This document shows positions 52,887 through 61,555 of a stretch of 64,000 nucleotides of DNA, piece by piece (position 1 is the stretch's first letter; every line of letters begins with the position of its first letter). The stretch lies in contig NZ_CP104398.1 of assembly GCF_025311495.1 (NCBI RefSeq), positions 248,001 through 312,000 on the forward strand, given 5' to 3'. This stretch comes from Limosilactobacillus oris. Its GTDB lineage: Bacteria; Bacillota; Bacilli; Lactobacillales; Lactobacillaceae. Below the pieces are notes generated by a model, which saw nothing but the letters and a program-made list of their open reading frames with translations, did not search any database and was not told the origin of the DNA. Both the position numbers and the translations under genes were made by a program.

Positions 52887-53540
52887 TTATTCCTTGCCGA
52901 TAACCTTCATACTGTGGCTAACACCGAGCCGGGTCGCTCCGGCGTTTACCGTCGCCTCTGCTTCTTCCGCGGAGTGGATACCACCAGAGGCCTTAACTTG
53001 GGTGGTGGTTCCCGCAACCGCAGCGCTCATTAACTCAACATCGTGGACAGAAGCGCCACGGGTGGAGAAGCCGGTAGAGGTCTTGACAAAGTCGGCTTCT
53101 GTCTCGGCCACGATTTGAGAAGCCTTTGTAATTTCGTCATCGGTAAGCAGGGCGGTCTCAATGATCACCTTGACCACTTTCCCAGCGTCGTGACCAACCT
53201 TGACTAGCGCTTGGATATCATCGGCAACCTGAGTGTAATGCCCAGCCTTCATCTCACCGATATTCATTACCATATCAACTTCGTCCACCCCGTCAGCGAT
53301 GGCCTGCTTAGTTTCAAAAACTTTAGCCGCCGTTGTCGTTGCGCCAAGGGGGAAGCCAATCACGGTTGCCGTGACAACATCAGTCCCCTCCAATGCCTGG
53401 TGCGTTTTAGCAACCCAGTAAGGGTTAATCATGACGGTGTGAAAGTGGTTATCAATGGCCTGCTTGATAACGGTGTCAACTTGTGCCTCAGTTGCGTCTG
53501 GGCTTAATAGGGTGTGATCAATGTACTTGTTTAGTTCCAT
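52887..53540 (-). CDS. deoC: Deoxyribose-phosphate aldolase
   Basis: 217 residues. Cleaves 2-deoxyribose-5-phosphate to glyceraldehyde-3-phosphate and acetaldehyde. Conserved IDHTLLSPDAT, EVDMVMNIGEMKAG, KVIIETALLTDDE, Schiff-base Lys in DFVKTSTGFSTRGA and KASGGIHSAEEAEA. Intact, AAGGAGCTG before ATG at 53540. Its predicted regulator is broken next door and deoB, which would supply its substrate, is broken too. Confidence 0.95.
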   Translation of the reverse strand: MELNKYIDHTLLSPDATEAQVDTVIKQAIDNHFHTVMINPYWVAKTHQALEGTDVVTATVIGFPLGATTTAAKVFETKQAIADGVDEVDMVMNIGEMKAGHYTQVADDIQALVKVGHDAGKVVKVIIETALLTDDEITKASQIVAETEADFVKTSTGFSTRGASVHDVELMSAAVAGTTTQVKASGGIHSAEEAEATVNAGATRLGVSHSMKVIGKE

Positions 53541-53582
53541 GTTGTTCAGCTCCTTAAATTGAGTACACCATTATCACAACAT

Positions 53583-53624
53583 ATTTTTACATATGTTCAA
53601 ATACACGTTTACAAATGTAAAAAT
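53583..53624. promoter_or_regulatory. Inverted repeat upstream of deoC, candidate DeoR operator
   Basis: ATTTTTACAT (53583-53592) and its exact complement ATGTAAAAAT (53615-53624), 22 bases apart, flank a TTGAAC that could be the deoC -35. Likely operator of the now-defective SorC-type repressor. Confidence 0.5.
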
Positions 53625-53626
53625 AA

Positions 53627-54772
53627 TTAGGTGAAAAAGGCCTGCGCTAGTTGCTGGTAGAAACGGCTGGCTTGATAAAAGGCTGTCAAATCCACGTATT
53701 CGTCGGTTTGGTGTTTGCTATCATTGCCCGGACCAATCAGGGCAATGTCGAATTTTCCCTTGGCATGCAAGAATTCGGAGCCATCGCTGGCGCTGGTTTG
53801 TCCTGTCGGCCGGACCGGGCTCGCCAATAGTTCCTCATGGACCTTGCCAATCAACTTGACCAGGGCGGAGTCCTTGCTACCGGGCATGGCTTCTTCGGGG
53901 TAGGAAAACTGGAGTTTAAGCTGGTGCTGCGGTTGCTGGTTCAACCGGTCAACCAGCTGGTTTAAGGCGTCAAAGATAACCTGGTTGGGGTATTCGGGAA
54001 TCGTCCGGATATTCCCCTTGATAACCGCCTTGGCCGGGACACTATTGACTTGCTGGCCCCCTTGAAAAACACTTTGCACATGAGTGAGTTTGCCGAGGAT
54101 GGGGTTGACCTGGTTAAAGGACGCCATCAACGGCCGAACTTGACTAGCAAAGTCAACCAACTGATCGACGGCGTTGATGCCATTCTCTGGCTGGGAGCTG
54201 TGGGCCTGCTTGCCAATTGCGGTGACACTGTAATCGATTACTCCCTTGGCCGTGTAGCCAACCTCACTCAGGCCATTCGTCGGCTCACCGATAATGAGAC
54301 CGGCTAAGTCATCGGCGTAGCCAGCCTTGGTGAGTTGGGCTGCTCCGTACTCCCCCGTTTCTTCACCAATGGTAGCGAAGAGCCGAATCCGGCCGGGGAT
54401 GGTATCAGTAGCGAGCATCTCGAGCATCATGACAAGCATTGCAGCGAGACCGCTCTTCATGTCGCTGGCCCCCCGCCCGTACAAGCGTCCGTTCCTGATG
54501 GTGGCGACAAAGGGATCGCTGGTCCATTGGTCGGGGTTATCGGTGGCAACAACGTCTTCGTGACCACAGAAACCAAGCATCCGGTCGCCTTCCCCGATGG
54601 TTACGACCAGGTTATCCCGGCCGGGCGCAAAGGGAACCCGGTCGATTTGGACCCGCTTGCCGTAAGGCTGAAATAGCGACTCGATGAAGTCAGCTACCTG
54701 TGCTTCGTTGCCGTTGACGCTATTAATTGAAATCAGCTTCGCCAGAATTGCGACTTGCGCTTCTTTTTTCAT
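53627..54772 (-). CDS. ArgE/DapE-family M20 metallodeacylase
   Basis: About 381 residues of the M20 peptidase family. Zinc ligands and catalytic residues are in GFCGHEDVVATDN, YGRGASDMKSGLAAM, ATIGEETGEYGAAQL and the C-terminal GPGNDSKHQTDEYV; the dimerisation domain contains GKQAHSSQPENGINA. Probably N-succinyl-diaminopimelate desuccinylase or acetylornithine deacetylase-like, or an amino-acid deacylase. Two tandem ATG codons (54775, 54772) follow AAGGAGGAATC. Confidence 0.9.
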   Translation of the reverse strand: MKKEAQVAILAKLISINSVNGNEAQVADFIESLFQPYGKRVQIDRVPFAPGRDNLVVTIGEGDRMLGFCGHEDVVATDNPDQWTSDPFVATIRNGRLYGRGASDMKSGLAAMLVMMLEMLATDTIPGRIRLFATIGEETGEYGAAQLTKAGYADDLAGLIIGEPTNGLSEVGYTAKGVIDYSVTAIGKQAHSSQPENGINAVDQLVDFASQVRPLMASFNQVNPILGKLTHVQSVFQGGQQVNSVPAKAVIKGNIRTIPEYPNQVIFDALNQLVDRLNQQPQHQLKLQFSYPEEAMPGSKDSALVKLIGKVHEELLASPVRPTGQTSASDGSEFLHAKGKFDIALIGPGNDSKHQTDEYVDLTAFYQASRFYQQLAQAFFT

Positions 54773-54889
54773 CACAATGATTCCTCCTTAGTCCTTGCCA
54801 TTAATGATACTCTTTGCTAAAGGGTGAAGGAAGAATAAATCAAAGAAAGCAAACTGGACGTCCAAAATCGGCCGAGCCCCGTTAAAGAT

Positions 54890-54936
54890 AAGAGAAAACC
54901 CAGCAGAATCGGCTGGCAAGCTAATTCTGCTGGGTT
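54890..54936 (-). terminator. Terminator after nitroreductase gene
   Basis: On the minus strand AACCCAGCAGAAT pairs with ATTCTGCTGGGTT, ending TTCTC. Confidence 0.88.
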
Positions 54937-54958
54937 CCTCACGCTCTCTTGAATAGAG

Positions 54959-55612
54959 TTAGTTAAAATGCAGTACGTTGCTTAACGGTACTCGTTGCGA
55001 ATGGTAATGGTTGAGCGGCTGATCTGCGGGATAACCGAGAGAAATACCTACGAGCACCCGTTCGGTATCGGGAATTCCTAGAATTTGACGAAGAATATTG
55101 GGGAAGCGGACACTATTGTAGGTGGGAATTGAGCCCAGCCCTCGGTTGGTAGCGGCCAGCATGAGGGTCTGGGCAAAGGCCCCGGCGTCGAAAATTGACC
55201 AGTCTGGGGATGCTTGGGGAACCGTTATAAAGAGGATCACCGGTGAATTGTATAGGCTGTCGCTTGCCGTGCTCATGGCGGTATGGGCCTCGTCAAAATT
55301 TGAAAAGTGGTGGACGATGTCGTGCCGCCACTGTTTCATATTAGCCTGGGTACGTGGTGCCCACTCTTCCCCGCTCATCACTGGGAGGTCAGGTTGACTT
55401 GCCTGTCCAGTTTGGTCAGCTTCGCGGTAGGCTTCCTTAATCTGTTGCAGGACAGTTCCCTGCGCGCAGTAGACTTGCCAGGGCTGCGAGTTGACCCAGG
55501 ACGGCGTTCGCTGGGCGACAGTGACGATTTCTTTGATTAGATCTGTTTCGACGGCCTGGTCGGTAAACTGCCGGACCGAGTGCCGTTTATTGACGACTTT
55601 GGTAAAATCCAT
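54959..55612 (-). CDS. Nitroreductase-family FMN flavoprotein
   Basis: 217 residues. FMN-binding start [35 protein letters not shown] in the dimer interface, FDAGAFAQTLMLAATNRGLGSIP and the C-terminal VLVGISLGYPADQP. An NAD(P)H-dependent oxidoreductase of quinones or nitro compounds; the physiological substrate is unknown. GGGGGAT before ATG. Confidence 0.92.
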   Translation of the reverse strand: MDFTKVVNKRHSVRQFTDQAVETDLIKEIVTVAQRTPSWVNSQPWQVYCAQGTVLQQIKEAYREADQTGQASQPDLPVMSGEEWAPRTQANMKQWRHDIVHHFSNFDEAHTAMSTASDSLYNSPVILFITVPQASPDWSIFDAGAFAQTLMLAATNRGLGSIPTYNSVRFPNILRQILGIPDTERVLVGISLGYPADQPLNHYHSQRVPLSNVLHFN

Positions 55613-55636
55613 AACGGTAAATCCCCCTTACCTAAA

Positions 55637-56329
55637 TTAAATCAATCCCTTAACGAGGAAGAATAAAATGGGAATCAATAGCGCTGGCAAAAAGTTCAGC
55701 GTTTTGATGTTCCGCAATTTTAGCAGAGTAATCCCGGTAGTTGCGATTAAGAAACCACCGACGATTGAAATCTCAGTAATGAGCTCGTTGCTGAAAAAGT
55801 CAGCTGATAAAAACTTGGCAATCAGGTAAAGCCCACCCTGCCAGCAGAAGAGCACCGGTGCGCAAACCAGCATTCCCCAGCCGAAACTGGCACCAAAAAC
55901 AATTGCGGTTACAAAGTCGAGCATGGCATTGGTGTAGAGCATCGTCTGGTCGCCCTTCACCGCTGCCATTACCGGACCGACAATTGACAGGGCGCCGATG
56001 CAGTACAGGAGCAATGCGGTGGCAATCCCCTTGGCAAGCTGGGAATGACCGCCGCAGCGTTCGATAAGGTGGTTATAATGTTCATCGATCCGCCACCAGG
56101 TCCCAAGAACGGCACCAACAGCTAGGCTAACAATAAACAGTACGGGATAGTTGCTTCGCGGCATGTTCAGAATTGCGTTTTCCAGGCCGATCCCGAGTGC
56201 GGCTAAGCCCATGGCGGCAAAGAGAACCTCCTGATATTTTTCTTTAATGCCGCCCTTAATCACACAACCGGCAACGGTCCCGACTAGCACCGCTATAAAG
56301 TTAACAATGGTGCCTACCATTGTGTTCAT
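55637..56329 (-). CDS. DUF554 family membrane protein
   Basis: 230 residues with seven hydrophobic segments. Start MVGTIVNFIAVLVGTVAGCVIKGGIKEKY, then FAAMGLAALGIGLENAI and YCIGALSIVGPVMAAVKGD, all typical of DUF554 (YdfK/YqgA). Function unknown. GGGAGGATG before the ATG. 24 bases upstream of the nitroreductase, so possibly co-transcribed. Confidence 0.9.
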   Translation of the reverse strand: MNTMVGTIVNFIAVLVGTVAGCVIKGGIKEKYQEVLFAAMGLAALGIGLENAILNMPRSNYPVLFIVSLAVGAVLGTWWRIDEHYNHLIERCGGHSQLAKGIATALLLYCIGALSIVGPVMAAVKGDQTMLYTNAMLDFVTAIVFGASFGWGMLVCAPVLFCWQGGLYLIAKFLSADFFSNELITEISIVGGFLIATTGITLLKLRNIKTLNFLPALLIPILFFLVKGLI

Positions 56330-56808
56330 CCTCCCTGTTCAATAGTTAACGTATCCGTACTAGAATACACTTACCAGTTTAAATTAGTTTAGGTGATTTC
56401 GCCAGTAGAAAAGATGGGGATGGTAGTCAGAAACTTGGTTCAGAATTTTAAATTGAATTATTAATGTGAAAGATTGGTTGTTTGGACAAAGTAGACTGAA
56501 TTTTTGCTAGAGACCAGTTCATCTCAGCCCCGTGTTTTTTGGCCCTCCCAACCCTAATCCGCAGCAAAACGAATTACTATTATTGGCCGGATCGCTTATC
56601 AATCTATTAGCTTTTAGACGTTATTTATAACGTTTTTTAGTATATTTTGATTATTTAGCATGTTTAGACTTGATATTATTTTTAATAATCATATAATAAT
56701 GGCGTTAGGTAGTTTATGGATTTGCTACTTAACTCCCCCAGAATCTAAATAATACTCTTTCCTAGAAACCATTTGAGTGTTACTTAGTGTGAGACCTCCC
56801 TATCTCAC
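56330..56808. other. Gene-free AT-rich stretch
   Basis: 479 bases with low G+C and no convincing open frame, RNA gene or repeat. It probably contains the promoter of the DUF554 gene close to 56340-56380. I see nothing else I can support. Confidence 0.5.
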
Positions 56809-56847
56809 AAAAAAGCATCGGTTCTTTCCGCCGATGTCTTTTTATTT
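56809..56847. terminator. Terminator after 231-aa membrane-anchored protein
   Basis: GCATCGG pairs with CCGATGT, with T tracts on both sides, so usable in both directions. Confidence 0.82.
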
Positions 56848-56849
56848 TG

Positions 56850-57545
56850 CTATTGATTATTTTCTTGGCTACTTGTGTTTGTGGTTACCGGACTGCTTGT
56901 TGCAACAGCTGGACTAGCACCACCCTGTCTGACGCTACTGGTTCCGGTAGTATTGGCGTTGTTAACAGAGGCAGCTCGACTGACGCTAGATTGGCTCACT
57001 GCCGTCGGTGCAGAACTAATCGCCGTTGCCCTTGCCTGGCGAACGGTTAGGTCTTTAGCAACCTGCTTGCCGTTTCGCTTCGCAACCACCTGGTAAGGTC
57101 CGGCGGAGTCTAAGCTAATGACTTTCGTGGTGGTTCCACGTCCTCGAGCGACTGTGAAGTTCTGGTAGACATGTCCCGTGTTGCGGCCCTTGACGGTGAC
57201 CGTGGTACCACGGGATACAGTGATTTTGATGTTGACCTGGCCGTTATCTTCCATCGTTACGTCTGAAGTAAAGTCTAATTTGATAGTTTGCTCAGCCTGT
57301 GACGATGTTGAACTAGACGCCGCTTTGACCGGTCGGGCGGGTTTGGCGGCCTGGCGGTGAGTATTTACGCCGGTATAAATCGCTCCTCCAACGCCAACCA
57401 GGAAAACAAGGAGCAGCAGCCAATTGAAACAAATTGCTCCCCTACTGATTTCGGTATTGCCTTTTTTAGTGCGGCGGACCTGACGAATGAACTGGATTAT
57501 TAGTAGTAGCAGAGCAAGCGCTGCGCTGATGATGAAAATATTCAT
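56850..57545 (-). CDS. Hypothetical membrane-anchored surface protein
   Basis: 231 residues. Two N-terminal helices (MNIFIISAALALLLLIIQFI and CFNWLLLLVFLVGVGGAIYTGV) are followed by an extracytoplasmic Ig-like beta region (IKLDFTSDVTMEDNGQVNIKITVSRGTTVTVKG...) and a Ser/Thr/Ala/Asn-rich tail (residues 175-231). No sorting signal. AGGAGTTCAC before ATG. Probably exported and membrane-tethered; role unknown. Confidence 0.75.
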   Translation of the reverse strand: MNIFIISAALALLLLIIQFIRQVRRTKKGNTEISRGAICFNWLLLLVFLVGVGGAIYTGVNTHRQAAKPARPVKAASSSTSSQAEQTIKLDFTSDVTMEDNGQVNIKITVSRGTTVTVKGRNTGHVYQNFTVARGRGTTTKVISLDSAGPYQVVAKRNGKQVAKDLTVRQARATAISSAPTAVSQSSVSRAASVNNANTTGTSSVRQGGASPAVATSSPVTTNTSSQENNQ

Positions 57546-57560
57546 GTGAACTCCTATCCG

Positions 57561-58133
57561 TTAATTATTGCCGTGTTCGTTGAAGGGATCCCAGCGGTAC
57601 TTTGCCCGGGGACCACCAATGTATTTCGGCCGGGACCGGAGATAGGTAGTATGGGCATTGCCAATTTCGGTGACTGAGGTTCTGACCGGGACCTGAACAA
57701 ATTTGACGTGCATGCCGATTGAAGTATCTCCAATGTCCATTCCAGCTTCCGCTTGGATATGTTCAACTTCAACTGGATCATTCATATTTTCAAATGCCGC
57801 AATTTGTCCCGCCCCACCAGCGTGGATTTGGGGGTAAACCATCACGATTTCCAGTCCCCGTTCCTTAGCGACTGAGCGTTCAACTACCAGTGCCCGGTTA
57901 AGATGCTGACATCCCTGCACTGCCAGGTGGATTCCAAGCGGTTTGATGATGTCGAGAATTGTTTTAATGATTGCCCGGCTAATTTCAATGCTAGGGAATT
58001 TACCAATCATTTTGCCCTGGACTTCACTTGTACTAAGGCCGACAACCAGGATATCTTCCTGACTAAGATTAGCCTCTGCTAGTAGTTCGTTAAGTCCCTG
58101 CTTCGTTTCTTCTTTGATCGTTTCAATATTCAT
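57561..58133 (-). CDS. TIGR01440/UPF0340 (DUF436) family protein
   Basis: 190 residues with the family hallmarks VGLSTSEVQGKMIGKFPS, HLAVQGCQHLNRALVVER, VYPQIHAGGAGQIAAFE and AGMDIGDTSIGMH. Cytoplasmic, function unknown. AAAGGAGGC upstream of ATG at 58133, 15 bases before the membrane-anchored gene; likely the same transcript. Confidence 0.92.
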   Translation of the reverse strand: MNIETIKEETKQGLNELLAEANLSQEDILVVGLSTSEVQGKMIGKFPSIEISRAIIKTILDIIKPLGIHLAVQGCQHLNRALVVERSVAKERGLEIVMVYPQIHAGGAGQIAAFENMNDPVEVEHIQAEAGMDIGDTSIGMHVKFVQVPVRTSVTEIGNAHTTYLRSRPKYIGGPRAKYRWDPFNEHGNN

Positions 58134-58270
58134 AATTAATACTAAAGCCTCCTTTAGCTACACTACTAGTTTAGCATTTTTTAGGATTAAGTGGTCGTTT
58201 TAATGATTATTCTGGTTGCTATCTTCACCCTGCTAATTTTGCCTAAAAGGGTTATAATTAATTATGTGAA

Positions 58271-58343
58271 GCGCTCTTAGTGTAACCGGATAGCACATGA
58301 GATTTCGGTCCTCATGATCCGGGTTCGAGTCCCGGGGAGCGCA
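58271..58343 (+). tRNA. tRNA-Arg(UCG)
   Basis: 73 bases: acceptor GCGCTCT/GGAGCGC, D-arm GTGT...GCAC, anticodon arm TGAGA-TTTCGGT-CCTCA with anticodon TCG (58305-58307), T-arm CCGGG-TTCGAGT-CCCGG, discriminator A. The lowest anticodon-stem pair (31-39) is A-C. CCA is not encoded; a T-rich tract follows. Reads CGA and possibly other CGN codons. Confidence 0.9.
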
Positions 58344-58506
58344 TTTTTTATGATTTTTGAAGCGCATTATAAAATACTAAATCGCTATTAAATTAGTACT
58401 CTGAGTGCTTTGTTGTAGGCCATAGCCATTCGACAAGTGAGTGGTTATGACTTGTCCAAACACTGAAGACACTAAAAGCTGAAATAAATTTCTTGGGGGA
58501 ATCACA

Positions 58507-58914
58507 ATGAAGAAAATTAGCTTATTATGTTTTACTGCATTAATGGGCCTGTCACTGGCAGCATGCGGGAATAACAATTCTAATAAGAAGGCTACAAGCA
58601 GTTCCACTCATTCTTCTAGTAAAGTAGTAAAGCATCATAAGAAAAGTAGTGAAGAATCGTCATCGCAAGTCCAACAGCAAAGCCAGCAGCCACAACAGGC
58701 TACAGCACAACAATCACAAGCAGACAGTAGCAATAGCGCTGATGGTAAAACAGTAATCGCTGGTCATAGTTTTCATAGAGAAAATTTTTATGGAAATAGT
58801 ATTTTAGTTGGTGACAACGGTGAAGGTGAAGCAGGAGAATGGGCCGCTAATAATCCAGCCACTCAAAATGATCCTAATGTTGAGGCCCAATTAAAGTCAG
58901 CATATGGTAATTAA
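58507..58914 (+). CDS. Small lipoprotein, hypothetical
   Basis: 135 residues. Lipoprotein signal with lipobox LSLAAC (Cys at residue 21), then a Ser/Lys/Gln-rich low-complexity spacer (residues 25-80) and a short C-terminal segment (VIAGHSFHRENFYGNSILVGDNGEGEAGEWAA). Anchored to the outer membrane face. Family not recognised. A CTTGGGGGAATC ribosome site precedes ATG. Confidence 0.8.
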   Translation: MKKISLLCFTALMGLSLAACGNNNSNKKATSSSTHSSSKVVKHHKKSSEESSSQVQQQSQQPQQATAQQSQADSSNSADGKTVIAGHSFHRENFYGNSILVGDNGEGEAGEWAANNPATQNDPNVEAQLKSAYGN

Positions 58915-58920
58915 TTCAAT

Positions 58921-59060
58921 TTCTCTTTACCATTTTAAAAATGAAAATGCAACAGCGCAGTAGCCGGATGGTAGTTCAAATGCTGATAAATCAGTATTTA
59001 CCCCTATAAGTTAACTGCGCGTCGACGGAGGTAGGAGACGTAGTTCTGTCCCGCCTCTTT
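58921..59060 (+). repeat. Intergenic repeat copy D
   Basis: CTCTTTACCATTTTAAAAATG, CGCAGTAGC and GCTGATAAATCAGT match copy A. The right part (TGCGCGTCGACG, AGTTCTGTCCCGCC) matches copy C. The remainder of the 423-base gap 58915-59337 is AT-rich and without a supported feature. Confidence 0.7.
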
Positions 59061-59337
59061 TATTATATGCAATTTTGTAATGGAAAGCTCAATTACGATT
59101 AGAAGAAGTTAAACGTATTAATTGAGCTGCAAAGAAACGAGACCTTACTAAAAGTATATTTTAAGTAGTTTTGAAAAAATTGTATCAATAACCTGCGGAC
59201 GCTATGACCATTTAATGTTAAGTGCCGTAAATTTAAGCTCTCCCCGCCCCGTTATAGGATGTCAGCTTATCGTCTGGTATAATTATTAGCAATAATCAGC
59301 GTGCAATTTCAACGCTAAAAATTTTGCTCAAGGAGTA

Positions 59338-59706
59338 TTGATTGTAATCGATAATCAAAGTACTATGGCGTCGCAAAACGATGCTAGACAATTCAAGTTC
59401 TGCCAAAACTGTGGTGCCAAGATTGATATTAACGCGGTAATTTGCCCGTATTGTGGTGTTGCGCTTCCCGCATTCACCCCCGCAAGTTCGACGCCTGCCG
59501 CTACCACCACTGATGGTAAGGAGGGGTCCTACTGGTGGAGCGTCCTCGGCTTCTTCGTTCCGGTTGCTGGACTGGTTCTTTACATTGTCTGGCGTACCAG
59601 CGAGCCAAAGAGTGCCAACGCGGCCGGTCTGGGAGCCTTGATTCACGTTGTATTGTGGACTGCCATTTTGGCGTTCTTTGTTACACTCGCTATAATGACA
59701 GCATAG
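59338..59706 (+). CDS. Zinc-ribbon membrane protein
   Basis: About 122 residues. An N-terminal zinc ribbon (FCQNCGAKIDINAVICPYCG, two CxxC pairs), a Pro/Ala/Thr linker, then two helices (WWSVLGFFVPVAGLVLYIVW and LGALIHVVLWTAILAFFVTLAIM). The start is uncertain: TTG at 59338 is very close to AAGGAG; ATG at 59365 lacks a ribosome site. Role unknown. Confidence 0.8.
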   Translation: MIVIDNQSTMASQNDARQFKFCQNCGAKIDINAVICPYCGVALPAFTPASSTPAATTTDGKEGSYWWSVLGFFVPVAGLVLYIVWRTSEPKSANAAGLGALIHVVLWTAILAFFVTLAIMTA

Positions 59707-59762
59707 GGTTGCCGGTGCTGCTCATTTGGACCAGTCCTATTCATCTTTAAGGAGGGATGCTT

Positions 59763-60560
59763 ATGCACTATCGTTACGTTGCTGTGGATATTGACGGGAC
59801 CCTGCTTGACGATCATGACCGCTACGACCAAGTGCGCCTTACCAAAGATATTTGCGCCCTCCGTCGGCAAAACGTCACCTTCTTAATTGCAAGTGGAAAT
59901 AGCCTTGATGCCTTACAGACGCAGTTTGGTAAGCTGGTCAATAACTTCGTGGCAGAAAACGGCGGTCGGGTCGTAGTTGCCGGGCAGGAGATTCGTGGAG
60001 TTGCCCATCGGCCAGAGACGCTTGCTAAGCTGTTAGACTACATCCATTGTCTCCCCCAGCCAGACCTCCTCTCCCTATCTGCCGCTAGTCAGACAATGAT
60101 TCCCCAGAAATTCGCGTCAGTACCGGTCCCCTACTATCCTCATCATGCCTATTTTAAACGGCTGGTTGAGATAAGGGAGCTGGTTTACAACGTCAATGTT
60201 AACTGGTATCAGCGTCAGCTGCCCTTGGATCAGATCCAGCAGATTGCCCGCACGATTAACCGGACCTTCCCAGAAGTCAATGCTACGTATAGCGGTGCCT
60301 ATGGCATTGATATTCTTCCCTGCGGCGTTAATAAGGCCCGGGGACTACAAAAGTTTGTCCAGCACACTGGTGGCAGCATGGACCAGGTTGTTGCCGTGGG
60401 TGACACCTCAAACGATGTGGAAATGGTCTCAGCGGTCGGACTCGGCCTTGCTATGAGAAACGCCACCCCAGATTTGCAAAGTGCCGCCGCTGCCGTGACT
60501 GTTGCCGATAACAACCATGCTGGCCTGCTTAGAGCAATCGAAGCGCTCTTTTCTTTGTGA
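59763..60560 (+). CDS. Cof-type HAD-IIB phosphatase
   Basis: 265 residues. HAD motif I AVDIDGTLLDD, motif II LIASGNS, cap domain (residues 85-185), motif III Lys in GVNKARGLQ and motif IV VAVGDTSNDVEMV. Hydrolyses a sugar phosphate or cofactor phosphate such as flavin or pyridoxal phosphate. AAGGAGGG fits ATG at 59763 (7-base spacing) better than 59757. Confidence 0.93.
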   Translation: MHYRYVAVDIDGTLLDDHDRYDQVRLTKDICALRRQNVTFLIASGNSLDALQTQFGKLVNNFVAENGGRVVVAGQEIRGVAHRPETLAKLLDYIHCLPQPDLLSLSAASQTMIPQKFASVPVPYYPHHAYFKRLVEIRELVYNVNVNWYQRQLPLDQIQQIARTINRTFPEVNATYSGAYGIDILPCGVNKARGLQKFVQHTGGSMDQVVAVGDTSNDVEMVSAVGLGLAMRNATPDLQSAAAAVTVADNNHAGLLRAIEALFSL

Positions 60561-60570
60561 CCAATAAATA

Positions 60571-60618
60571 AAGGCTCTAAAGTCCCTGAACTTCTTCAAG
60601 GATTTTAGAGCCTTTTTC
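60571..60618. terminator. Bidirectional terminator between HAD gene and menG
   Basis: AAGGCTCTAAA pairs with TTTAGAGCCTT, followed by TTTCG. Confidence 0.9.
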
Positions 60619-60619
60619 G

Positions 60620-61330
60620 TTATTTCTTGCCAATATGCAGGGCACCCGCTCCCCAGTTGAGCTTGATGTAGTGGCAACTGTGGAAACCACTTGCCTGCAT
60701 CATCTGTAACAGCTGGTCGGCCGAAACAAACTGCTGGGCCGTGGTTTGCAGGTACTGGTAATCCGCGGCCTTTCCGCCAAAGAGCTGCGCGAGGTGAGGA
60801 AAAACATGGAAATAGGCTCGCCAACCAGCTTTTACCACTGGGTTAGTCGGCTGCGACATTTCCAAACAGGCAAATTGCCCGCCTGGCTTGAGGACACGAT
60901 AAGCCTCAGCGAGTACTTGATTGGCATCTGGAACGTTGCGCAGGCCAAAGCCGATGGTAACCACGTCGAATGCCCCAGCAGAAAACGGGAGTGCCATTGC
61001 ATCGGTCTGGATGAGTTCAATATCTTTACCCAGCCCGGCTTTGCGAACCTTTGCTTCTGCATGTGCGAGCATGTCCTGGTTAAAATCTAGGCCGATTGTT
61101 CGGCCGCTCGGCCCCACCTGCCGGGCAAGGGCAATTGTCAGGTCCCCCGTCCCGCAGCAAAGGTCGAGACAGTCCATACCGGCTTTAAGTGTTAACTGGT
61201 CAAACAGCTTTGCCCGCCAGCTCTTTTGCGTTCCCAGGCTGATAACGTTATTAAGCAGATCATATTTTCCTGCCACCCGGGAGAACATTTCATTGACTTC
61301 ATTTTCAGAGTGGTGATTGGTTAATGTCAT
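60620..61330 (-). CDS. menG: Demethylmenaquinone methyltransferase (UbiE/MenG)
   Basis: 236 residues. SAM-dependent C-methylation of demethylmenaquinone. Start VNEMFSRVAGKYDLLNNVISLG, SAM-binding LDLCCGTGDLTIAL, and conserved IGFGLRNVPD and RVLKPGGQFACLEMS. GCGGAGATAA before ATG at 61330. No other menaquinone genes are in the window. The 5' leader contains a nested stem structure (61347-61467). Confidence 0.93.
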   Translation of the reverse strand: MTLTNHHSENEVNEMFSRVAGKYDLLNNVISLGTQKSWRAKLFDQLTLKAGMDCLDLCCGTGDLTIALARQVGPSGRTIGLDFNQDMLAHAEAKVRKAGLGKDIELIQTDAMALPFSAGAFDVVTIGFGLRNVPDANQVLAEAYRVLKPGGQFACLEMSQPTNPVVKAGWRAYFHVFPHLAQLFGGKAADYQYLQTTAQQFVSADQLLQMMQASGFHSCHYIKLNWGAGALHIGKK

Positions 61331-61346
61331 TTATCTCCGCTGTGTC

Positions 61347-61467
61347 AGTACGGGAACTCGGCTAATTTCCGAGCAGAAAAGAAACACAGCACTCCCTCCA
61401 TGATGAATCCTGCCGACCGGTTGGTGGAGGTCAGCATTTCTTGACGATTGGGCAGTTGTCCCGTACT
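61347..61467 (-). promoter_or_regulatory. Structured leader RNA element upstream of menG
   Basis: Perfect 9-base outer stem AGTACGGGA/TCCCGTACT (61459-61467 with 61347-61355) encloses inner stems CCTCCA/TGGAGG (61430-61425 with 61400-61395) and CTCGG/CCGAG (61373-61357). It lies between an extended -10 (TGCTATATT near 61500) and the menG ribosome site. Not a T-box, TPP, FMN or SAM class I recognise. Confidence 0.5.
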
Positions 61468-61514
61468 TGCTCTTCACAACCAGTCCGTCATTAAATATAG
61501 CACCGCCAGACTAG

Positions 61515-61551
61515 AAAAGCTATCAAGGCTTGTTCGCACTTGATAGCTTTT
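61515..61551 (-). terminator. Terminator after lut operon
   Basis: AAAAGCTATCAAG pairs with CTTGATAGCTTTT immediately after the lutC stop. Confidence 0.9.
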
Positions 61552-61555
61552 AATC

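Noticed and set aside
61347-61467. 6S RNA, SRP RNA or T-box assignment of the menG leader
   Set aside because: Too short for 6S, lacks the SRP GGUCAGG/GGAAGG loop and the T-box GGUGGNACCGCG sequence.
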